Assembly (NCBI GenBank): GCA_963855995.1
Contig: OY979717.1
Span: 30,884,297-30,948,296 of the forward strand
Direction: 5' to 3'
Length of the DNA: 64,000 nucleotides
Source of the DNA: Muricea muricata
Taxonomy: Eukaryota; Cnidaria; Anthozoa; Malacalcyonacea; Plexauridae
Under the pieces are notes generated by a model. It saw only the letters and a list, made by a program, of their open reading frames with translations, ran no database searches and was not told the DNA's origin. The position numbers and the translations under genes were made by a program. Below are positions 23,187 through 32,800 of the stretch, piece after piece; within the stretch, counting starts at the first letter, position 1; the number at the start of each line of letters is the position of its first letter.

Positions 23187-25144
23187 TTTATTGAATTATA
23201 ACGTTTTAAGGCAAACGTTTGCTCCGTCAAATAAACGTAAGTGAGCTTGTATCCGCAGTTGTAAAAAATTGTAACATAAAACCAAAAATAAAACATATGT
23301 GTTTATAGTGTGCTGATCAACATGGGTTCCGGTTTTGACGTCACAAGCCAAAGTGTCATGGCGGCAAAATTGAACACGCGCGGCCAAAACTCAAATGATA
23401 ATAACTTCGCAAGGAATAATCGTATCAAAAAAATTTTTGCTGCTCTAAACTCACCGTGTTGCGATCTATAAGGTAATAAAATAAACAAAGATGGCTGCAT
23501 TGGCCCTTTAAATGCAAACGTGTGGCACATTTGCGCCATCAAATGCTCGTTCTTGAGTTGTCTTCTTTACTGAAACTTTGTATTCAGTGTTGTGAAGTGA
23601 TTATGTGTGGACATAAACTGCTAATATTCTATTGAAAAAAGGGTGAATCAAGCTGATTGTTCTATATGTGCTATAGAGCAGGGTTGCATTCATTTTGTAT
23701 GCTTGTTTATGTTGATCTTGACATGGATTAATTTTATAATAATGATTCCGTTTTAATACACAGTGCCATTATTTCCTTGTGAACGATAACTTGTTATACT
23801 TTGATAAAGTTGCCCTGATTTTGATATTTTCCATGCGTGTGTATTGATCGTAAAGCGAAGCCTATAGCTATACTGTTGACAAGCAGCATCCTACATTTAA
23901 AAACGTTCTTGCAGCAACATTACTAATATATCCTCATGATTTAGTTTCCCCTGGCGTCTATAGCGTGCATGTTTACTGTAAACAGCACGCACGATAAAAT
24001 AATTTCAAACCTTAACTTTACCAAAGCAGGAGATTACCGACCTGCTTGAAACTTCTGTAAGTTCTAGTTTTATCTTAAACGTATGTATCTTATGATTGGA
24101 ATTTGGGACAAATGTAATGTGTTACACACATATATATATATATAAAGAAGAATTCGGTGATGAGGGCATTTCTGCAGTAAACTTGTCAGTTTAGTAGTGT
24201 CACCGATATAATTATGCGCATAATTTTTTTCTCTGAACAAAGACTGGCTTTGGTGTTAAATGACATGTGTCTAATTGCCTAATAACCTACTAAGACTGAT
24301 TATATTGGGTGTTTGTGTATATAAGCTTTGTGTTAGTGAGAAAATTAAGGCGATGGACGCCAAGATTTTTATGCCATTGTACAGTATTAGCCAGTATAAT
24401 ATACATATACATGCTTTGATAGACGGCCTGATGGTCATTAAAATCTTTCAATACTGCAGTGTGGCCAATATGAACGAGATATAAAACATGCACAATATGC
24501 TAATTATATATACCCGTGAGCACTCACGCAAATGACGCAATGTTGAGTTTTAGTGTAGATTGTCTTGATTTAACGAGTCTTACATCTGCAGCAATACAGT
24601 AAACGTTTAAACTATGATTCTTCATCCATTGGTCTGGGATCATTGGTTTGGGTCTATATTGTTACAGTGTCACGCAATCTAAGACACAGTTTGGAATTTG
24701 GTAAAGTATGGCTAACCACATGGCATAACTGATATACCAGAAGCGCGGGATATTACGATGCAAGACGTGCTCCAACACGCTCAGAGATGACTGGTTTAAA
24801 ACTTGCTTGTTGTGCTAGAGTATAAAAATCGGCAGGGTTTTTCGAGAGACCAGCACAGATATCGTGTTAGCTTGCGAGGTGCATGTGCACGCACATGGTT
24901 AGGAGCGTGCTGATTAGGCAATGCGATAAATTCCCCCATTCAAAATTCTTTAATGGTCACAGATTTATTAAGACAACAACGATTTTTACAAGGCTTTTAC
25001 CAATGAAATGCCAACTTTGTACAACTTAAGAAATGTTTTTAATTTTTTTTAAACTGTTGAGCTACGGTAACAACAGTAAAAAAAGATAAATTTGAGTCGA
25101 TAAGAGCATACTGCTTGCAACTTTCACAGAGATAAGACTTTTAG

Positions 25145-25477
25145 ATGGCCAATTTAATGGAGAACTTTTTGCGGTTACATGACTTGAACAAGCTTTTGGC
25201 AGAGGCTAGAGAAAGAGTGGGATATTTGAAGAAAAAGAGGACTGCTTTATACCTTCGAAAACCGAGGGTTGACGTACAAACCTGGATGTTAAACAGTTTG
25301 GTAGACGATGCATGCCGTAACCTCAAAGAAATTAGAAGGCTTAGAAACAACCATGCACGGAGCGCTGTGCCAGAGTTTATTATCAGTAGGAAGTTGGCCT
25401 TGTCTGTTGCACATAACATTTGCCGAAACATTTGTGAGAAGGAACAGAACAAACATCATGAAACTTTTAAAAAATAG
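25145..25477 (+). CDS. Small Polinton-internal protein 1, unknown
   Basis: This frame encodes 110 residues, very basic and helix-rich, lying just inside the left Polinton arm. Features include LMENFLRLHDLNKLLAEARE, KKKRTALYLRKPR and a C-terminal half rich in Arg, Asn and His (LRNNHARS). No Cys pattern, signal peptide or membrane segment stands out. A TATAAAGG box follows at about 25487 and may belong to the next gene. It is not one of the Polinton core proteins I know (polymerase, integrase, ATPase, protease, capsid). A DNA-binding or structural role is plausible from charge alone. Confidence 0.5.
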   Translation: MANLMENFLRLHDLNKLLAEARERVGYLKKKRTALYLRKPRVDVQTWMLNSLVDDACRNLKEIRRLRNNHARSAVPEFIISRKLALSVAHNICRNICEKEQNKHHETFKK

Positions 25478-25791
25478 CTGTAGTATATAAAGGATATATA
25501 CAGCTGTTGGCGTCGTTTTATTTCCATGTCCTCAATACATCCACCCCACATCGATGTCACATCAACTCCAAATAGACCCACATCGACCTCTGGTCAACCT
25601 CATGTAAGAAAGTGCTCATACCAATAGTTGGGACCTACATACGTAGGACATAACTGTCAATACCTAAAAGGTAGGGCCTTATCAATATTTGAGTACCTGC
25701 TCATAACTTCTTATTAGCACTTGCTCACATGCTCATAAAAATACAGTGCTACTCCACGACAAGGCATTTCTGCACAATCAGTTCTAGCGGA

Positions 25792-26373
25792 ATGAGCTGC
25801 AAATTTTGCGGGAAAACATTTAATCGTGGTTTCAATCTACGTCGACACGAAAAAGAGTATTGTCCGCTGAAAAGCGAAGAGAGAGAAATGCCGTCAGAAA
25901 CAGAAAGTCAGAGCTCAGACGATGATGCTTCGAGCGTTGCAACTCACGGGTCTGAAAGTCCGATGACAACAGACAGTGAGACGGAAACTGAGGAGGAAGA
26001 AGCGGATCCTTGGATGCCTATGGTAGAAGAAGCGATGCAAAAGCATAAGGCGGCTTTTCGCGAAATGAAGATGAATTTGACTCATAGTGGTCTGGATGAG
26101 CAAACCGCAGGAGAAACAGCTTACTCTAATATTCTGCCTGAGCTCCAAAAGGAATTGAGAAGTATCTATTTGCAGCGTCTCCAATGGATACAACAACTAA
26201 AGAACGATCCAGTGCATGAGAAAATGATGCAAACAAAAGATACTTTCGTGAACGATGATTTTGATCTAGAAGAAGCTATGGAAGTAGCAGTTAATAAGAG
26301 AAAATTTCTTATTAACAGACATTTAAAAGGCTGCAATTTCACTGAGGACAGTGATGATGAACAAGATTATTAA
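25792..26373 (+). CDS. Small Polinton-internal protein 2, C2HC finger and acidic linker
   Basis: I prefer the ATG at 25792 over the upstream one because it places the zinc finger at the N-terminus: CKFCGKTFNRGFNLRRHEK followed by a Cys, a C2HC variant. An acidic Ser/Glu-rich linker follows (SETESQSSDDDASSVATHGS), then a helical region with MVEEAMQKHKAAFREMKMN, ILPELQKELRSIYLQRLQW and a DDEQDY tail. The layout of finger plus acidic stretch resembles a small transcription regulator, which is inference. An AATAAA lies at 26403. The 3' end and downstream sequence are partly duplicated at about 26862-27085. ATGAGCA-type repeats flank it on both sides. Confidence 0.55.
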   Translation: MSCKFCGKTFNRGFNLRRHEKEYCPLKSEEREMPSETESQSSDDDASSVATHGSESPMTTDSETETEEEEADPWMPMVEEAMQKHKAAFREMKMNLTHSGLDEQTAGETAYSNILPELQKELRSIYLQRLQWIQQLKNDPVHEKMMQTKDTFVNDDFDLEEAMEVAVNKRKFLINRHLKGCNFTEDSDDEQDY

Positions 26374-26479
26374 CTACATTAATATTTGTCATTATTGTTC
26401 TCAATAAAATTATATATACATATCCGAGTTTGGTATTATTTTAATATATGGGAGGGTTAATAACTGTCGAGCCATTGGG

Positions 26480-27085
26480 CCTTATGAGCGTATGAGCATG
26501 TGCTCATGAGCAGTTATGAGCAAATGCTCATCTGCTCATCGCATAAACTTGTACAAGACTAACAAAACATAGCTATACTAACCTGGTGAGTCACATCGGG
26601 CCATATGAGCGTGTGAGCATGTGCTCATGAGCAGTTATTACCAAATGCTCATGAGCAGTTATGAGCAGGTGCTCACCTGCTCATCACATAAACTTTTACA
26701 AGACTAACAAAATATAGCTCTACTGTCCGTAATACTTACAAAAATAAAATATTCCAACGTTAATTTGTGTGTTAATTAATGCAACCAAAGAAACGTCTTT
26801 TCAACAATATTTTGCTATAAAATGTCGTATTCATCATACACCCTTTATTTCCCTTTTGATGATGAAGATCATTAACTATATAGATATTTCTCAAATTGTT
26901 CTTAGTAACATTTTATATAAATATCGGAGTTTGGTATTATTTCAATATGTGGGAGGGTTATGTCGGGCAACGTCGGCTAATGTAAGCGTATGAGCATGTG
27001 CTCATGAGCAGTTATGAGCAGATGCTCATGAGCAGTTATGAGTAAGTGCTCATCTGCTCATCGCATAAACTTGTACAAGACTAAT
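26480..27085. repeat. ATGAGCA repeat clusters in the Polinton core
   Basis: Three clusters (about 26487-26560, 26600-26705, 26985-27085) consist of ATGAGCA and its complement TGCTCAT at close spacing. Each ends in a shared CATAAACTTGTACAAGACTA-like tail (the middle cluster is slightly different). More copies lie before the second gene at about 25690-25735. About 500 bp holding the gene 3' end and one cluster seems tandemly duplicated. Confidence 0.7.
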
Positions 27086-27136
27086 TGTACGGGACATGCC
27101 CATTCGTATAATGTGCATTCAAAACCTTTTTATTTC

Positions 27137-28917
27137 CCGTAGGTCAACAGTTTAAAAAAAATTAAAAACATTTCTTATGTTGTGCAAAGTTGGCATTTCA
27201 TTGGTAAAAGCCTTGTAAAAATCGTTGTTGTCTTAATAAATCTGTGACCATTAAAGAATTTTAAATGGCGGAATTTATCGCATTGCCTAATCAGCACGCC
27301 CCTAACCATGTGCGTGCACATGCACCCCGCAAGCTAACACGATATCTGTGTTGTTCTCTCGAAAAACCCTGCCGATTTTTATACTCTAACACAACAAGCA
27401 AGTTTTAAACCAGTCATCTCTGAGCGTGTTGGAGCACGTCTTGCATCGTAATATCCCGCGCTTCTGGTATATCAGTTATGCCATGTGGAAAGCCATACTT
27501 TACCAAAATCCAAACTGTGTCTTAGATTGCGTGACACTGTAACAATATAGACCCAAACCAATGATCCCAGACCAATGGATGAAAAATCATAGTTTAAACG
27601 TTTACTGTATTGCTACAGATGTAAGACTCGTTAAATCAAGACAATCTACACTAAAACTCAACATTGCGTCATTTGCGTGAGTGCTCACGGTTAGTCCATT
27701 GTATATATAATTAGCATATTGTGCATGTTTTATATCTCATTCATATTTGCCACACTGCAGTATTGAAAGATTTTAATGACCATCAGGCCGTCTATCAAAG
27801 CATGTATATGTATGTTATACTGACTAATACTGTACAATGGCATAAAAATCTTGGCGTCCATCGCTTTAATTTTCTCACTAACACAAAGCTTATACACAAA
27901 CACCCAATATAATCAGTCTTAGTAGGTTATTAGGCAATTAGACACATGTCATTTAACACCAAAGCCAGTCTTTGTTCAGAGAAAAAAATTATGCGCATAA
28001 TTATATCGGTGACACTACTAAACTGACAAGTTTACTGCAGAAATGCCCTCGTCACCGAATTCTTCTTTATATATATATATATGTGTAACACATTACATTT
28101 GTCCAAAATTCCAATCATAAGATACATACGTTTAAGATAAAACTAGAACTTACAGAAGTTTCAAGCAGGTCGGTAATCTCCTGCTTTGGTAAAGTTAAGG
28201 TTTGAAATTATTTTATCGTGCGTGCTGTTTACAGTAAACATGCACGCTATAGACGCCAGGGGAAACTAAATCATGAGGATATATTAGTAATGTTGCTGCA
28301 AGAACGTTTTTAAATGTAGGATGCTGCTTGTCAACAGTATAGCTATAGGCTTCGCTTTACGATCAATACACACGCATGGAAAATATCAAAATCAGGGCAA
28401 CTTTATCAAAGTATAACAAGTTATCGTTCACAAGGAAATAATGGCACTGTGTATTAAAACGGAATCATTATTATAAAATTAATCCATGTCAAGATCAACA
28501 TAAACAAGCATACAAAATGAATGCAACCCTGCTCTATAGCACATATAGAACAATCAGCTTGATTCACCCTTTTGTCAATAGAATATTAGCAGTTTATGTC
28601 CACACATAATCACTTCACAACACTGAATACAAAGTTTCAGTAAAGAAGACAACTCAAGAACGAGCATTTGATGGCGCAAATGTGCCACACGTTTGCATTT
28701 AACAATAACTGTGTGAATTTTTGGCGCTAAAAGTCGGACAATATGACGTCTTTCCTCTCAAAACAATAGCCCAAACCAGTCAAACAGGTTTTACACGTAT
28801 TTCCGGTCAACATGCGTGCGCACCTGTCTAACACGGATGACCTGGGAACTAATTCACAGGGGTAAGAGCTCCGTGAAAAATGCTGACTAAGTGTTCTATA
28901 GCTGTGGGTATTCTACT
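27137..28917 (-). repeat. Polinton right inverted arm with both empty sites
   Basis: The arm matches the left arm with few differences. TTAA at 28699-28702 and TGT at 28710-28712 (ACA on the other strand) are the uninterrupted counterparts of the Kolobok and foldback-MITE sites in the left arm. They give a direct before/after comparison for both insertions. Confidence 0.85.
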
Positions 28918-28923
28918 CTGATA

Positions 28924-29500
28924 GGTTCTACGTTGAACTCACAAGTAAAAAATACATTAGAATTTTATGCAATGTACAAAACAGTTTAGGCCTTTGAGAA
29001 CGGAAGATGTTACACGACTGTCAGTGTTATAAACGAGTCTTAAGAGCAATAAAACAGTTTTCATTTTTAAAGCTTCTTCCTTTTTTTCATTGATACCATA
29101 TTTTGTGAATATATATCGTGTGAATGTTCGTGGTTACATTTTGTAAAGTATTTTAAAAAATTCAAGTTGTATTACAAAAAATATATACGAAAAATTTTTA
29201 ACTTTCGCAATGAAATATGTGCGCATTGTGATCGAGTTGGTTTTCGTTGATGTACCAAGGGGTTTACATGCACTAAGATAATTTGAATACTAATTACATA
29301 AAAATACGAGAATTTCTTATAAACTCAACGAAAAAGAATTTCTTACAACAAAATCTGTTGAAAACCTCCTCGTTCATAAAAGTACTGTAAGTTAGTTAAT
29401 TTCTTCGAATATCGGATGTATCGTGCATGTGTATATAAAGCTTATCGGGACTCGGATGGTTATTATATACACACACATTTCTCATTTGTTTGGGGTATTT
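28924..29500. other. Intergenic, no gene seen
   Basis: This is AT-rich sequence outside the right Polinton end. No coding signal is seen. Confidence 0.5.
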
Positions 29501-29852
29501 AAAGAGGCACTATGATGAAAAGTCATTTATCTTGTCTTGATCTCAATCAAACATAATATGAGTAAACGAACAAGGCGTTTTTCAATAACTTGTTCGTTTT
29601 CCAGATTTTCATTGTTTTAAAACATGCATGATGCATATAGCTTCTGATGTCATCCTCTCGTGCATAAAAACCTGAAATATCTTAAAAACTAAAAATCAGA
29701 AGGTATTCAAACTTTACAAAAGTACATGAATGTTGTCAGTGCACAAATGCGCAAAATTTGCGTAAATTCTGCCGGCAAGTCTCATTTCCAACGCGTGAGA
29801 AAATGACGTCACAAATTAGCTTTAATTTAGATGTTTTGGTCACAGTGCCCCT
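29501..29852. repeat. MITE-like inverted-repeat element
   Basis: The ends AAAGAGGCACTATGA and its approximate complement (TCACAGTGCCCCTT) have an ATTT or TATTT repeat at each edge. It is non-coding and ends just downstream of the stop codon of the minus-strand DUF6589-like gene. Confidence 0.5.
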
Positions 29853-29868
29853 TATTTGACTCTTTCTT

Positions 29869-32800
29869 TTACTTATCCGTGTTCACAATCGTTGTATCCA
29901 ATACTACTTTTTCAAAAGAGAATTTTCGAAAAGGTGGGAAGCAGTCGTGAAGTTTTTCTTCAAATTTTTCTTCCACTTTCTTCTCTCCTCTTTCTTTAAC
30001 AGCAATAACCAATTTAGGTACAGCTTTTGGGACGGCAGAACTGCCTTCGGTTGGGAACTGATAAGGAATTTTTCCACTGGAAACTTCAAAAAATTTATTT
30101 TTGACGCAAAACCACATACCTTTCAGTTGGTCGGGAAAAGAATTCTTTGCTCTTTGTGTCGTGACGTCGGGTGATAATCGAATGCTTCTTTGTTAGAATA
30201 AGTAGCACGAGTTAAACCAAATAAATTCAAATTGTCCATAAGTCGTTTACACATTTGAACAGACGTGTGTCCTGTATAAGAAGAACAATTTGACAATTAA
30301 TACCGTGCACGTGTAGCTGGTAGCGCAAATAAAAAGTTGAACGTACAATACATAACATACATTAATTAAATCACTTTTGTAAAACGGACAAACAAAAGCT
30401 ATACTGCATATAGCAGCCAGTAGAATTGCGATATTTCACGTTATCAAGTGCAGCTGGCTGAGACAGCCGGAAACTAATTGTACCATAAAACTACCAGTTC
30501 AGTGAATTGCACCTGTTTTTTAGAAGTTTATTTTTGGCATACCGAACCTAGTATGCAAGATAAAATGCTGGGTTGTTTGTGTTTAAAACATACAGCTACA
30601 TAACAAATCGACTTTTTTCTTTGGTAGCCCACTGCAATTAAGGGCTTCATATTTTACAATTACTGTATATAATTTAAATAGCAATACACTTCATCCTCAC
30701 CTGTTACATATATTTTCAGAGGCCTAGCGATATAGGTTTCCACGTACTCGTCAAGATCCAAGTTATGACCGACTCTACCACTGAGGTTGACTGTCGAATT
30801 TCTCTTTATCAATTTTCTGAACGCAAGAGGCCACAATGCGCTAAAATTGACAACGTGGACAAAAGCTTCAGTCCAGTAATTTCTGAAGCCAAGTTGGGCA
30901 AACATAGGTAGCAGAATAACCCATACAATTTCTCGAAGATTCCCATCCCCATACTTTCCTGCAACAATGAATAGTGCCAAGAGAGGGCCGAATAAAGTAA
31001 ACAGCTGTTGATGATACGCATGACTTTGATCTTTTTCTGCACTTTCTTTTGGCCATTCCTTGAATTTTCGCAATAATACTTCGTTGTGATTCCCAAATCT
31101 TTGCAACGATCTCTTCAACTCGTCACTCGATGGGAAAGATGATGAACGCTTGAATTCCAACACGGCAGCCATTCCGTATGACTGACTTGCATCGCGAACG
31201 CCTTCTTTGATCCGATTTAAATCTGATCTTGAAACTTACACTTTTTAAAGGCTTCTTTTGTCAGCTTTGGTCTCTTCATGACAACGTTCAGGATTTTATG
31301 AAGACCTCCCGAACCATGAGCTTTAAATGCAGCCTCGCAAAGATAACCTTTAGCGTGCATGTCTCCAGGGACTTCAGTAAACCATCCATATTTCGAACTG
31401 TCTCTGTTTCGTACACCGCGATTGTTCTTACAAGTTCCTACATCCCCTACGACTGCTGTTGGAAAATCTCTGCATTCGGATCTTTTATACGTAAAATGGG
31501 AACAGTTGTCATCGCTATCGCTGTTGCTCATTTGCTCATCGACAGGGGTTCAGCTTCAGTCTTTACGACCTCGCATCTGTCGTTCTGAATTAAAAACGGG
31601 AGTGGACACTGCATATCTGTAGTATTCGACTGAAATAAATTAACAATTGCATGTGCTTCCATTGCCATTGCCATATCAAGTGGGCTGGGAAAGCTACCGT
31701 ACATTTCACCTTGATATTCCGCGAAATTATCCACAAGGAGTTTACAAAGTGCAACGTCCAATTTCAATACAGCTAATGTTAACGGTGTTGCACCACATTC
31801 TTCCTTTTCATTGGGATTAACACCGCATGAAAGCAGAAGTTTGACAAGAGTATAACGTTTTTCTTCAACCGCTGCATGAAAAACAGTTCTTCCGTATCTG
31901 TCTTTGGTGTTATTTATTTCCTTTTGTTTCTTTTTACAGTCCTGTATCATTTTTTCCAAGTTGCTTCCATCGCTGGAGTCTATTGCCTGCTGTGTTACAC
32001 TTATTAGCCACTTATACAACGTGCTAAATTTAGCATCCGCATCTTCATGGGCTGAACGACTCCTTGAACTTGAACTGCTACTATGGCTATCACTATCACT
32101 ATCACTATCACTATCACTTTCATCCTCGTCTGATTCTCCGCTCACATCTTCAGTTTCAAGATTGATGAGATCAATCTCCTTTTCGCTTGAGCACAACTGT
32201 TTTTCTAGCTCTTTCATTTGCATATGATGCAGCTGGAGTGACTTCATAAAAAATAGCGTTCGCGGGCAGATTTGACATCAAATTCTTTCTTTGTTTTGTC
32301 AAATTCAATGTACTCATTCCCTTTCTCATGATAAATACCAAATTCTTCTGCAAAATTATCAAGGATCGCAGCAGTTCCAGTTAAGGTGGAATTATTCTCA
32401 AGAGATAATGAAAGGTTTATGACATCTGTCTTATCTGTACATTGCATGTTTGTTACGAATTGTTCAATTGACGGTACTTGTATACTATACTTTTTCTTGC
32501 TTCCTTCTTCTATGCTAATGTTTCCCAACCAAGTGTGAACTTCGCGTTCACTCATTTTCTCTAAGGGCTTTGGGGGAGCAGGCATATCGTTAAGGCTCTT
32601 TTCCAACAGCTCAATATAATAACGATCACGCCAATTCTCCCACAGCAATTTCTGTTTAGGCATCGAATCTAATTAGATGTAAAAACTCAGGTTCAAATGA
32701 GTACTGTATAAATCACACCATGTATTGACGATATTGTATCATACGGTATGTATGTACACGTATGCGCTACCAAAAGGCTGCAGTAGCAGGCGTGCCCAAA

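Larger units (their letters stand above)
17020..23507 (+). mobile_element. Kolobok DNA transposon with two convergent genes
   Basis: The ends AGGGCCCATGCAGCC and its complement lie exactly inside TTAA duplications (17016-17019 and 23508-23511), the Kolobok signature. End homology extends roughly 110 bp, through the tract around CTTATAGATCGCA. Between the ends are a plus-strand THAP-transposase gene and a minus-strand P2X7-ballast-like gene whose stop codons are 19 bp apart. Three MITE-like inserts lie in introns (19169-19370, 20715-20950, 21862-22378). One TGA in the transposase is the only coding lesion I see. Confidence 0.85.
15657..28917. mobile_element. Non-autonomous Polinton/Maverick with nested insertions
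   Basis: The terminal inverted repeats start AGTAGAATACCC. The 6-bp direct repeat CTGATA lies at 15651-15656 and 28918-28923. A 6-bp duplication, 5'-AG/CT-3' termini and long inverted repeats are Polinton hallmarks. The right arm is 27137-28917 (1781 bp). The left arm is its complement, in pieces (15657-15865, 17009-17019, 23512-25067). Without the two inserts the element is about 5.6 kb, against the usual 15-20 kb. I find no polymerase B, integrase, packaging ATPase, protease or capsid gene; the 2.1-kb core has two small plus-strand frames and a repeat block. It must have depended on proteins supplied elsewhere. Confidence 0.75.

Noticed and set aside
24275..24493. Overlapping frames in the Polinton left arm and their mirror at 27721-27912
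   Set aside because: The frames appear on both strands of an inverted repeat and are AT-rich noise.
31528..32247. Polycistronic ATGA start-stop overlaps (termination-reinitiation)
   Set aside because: The overlaps coincide with homopolymers, and the protein blocks read as one continuous family member, so lost bases explain them better.
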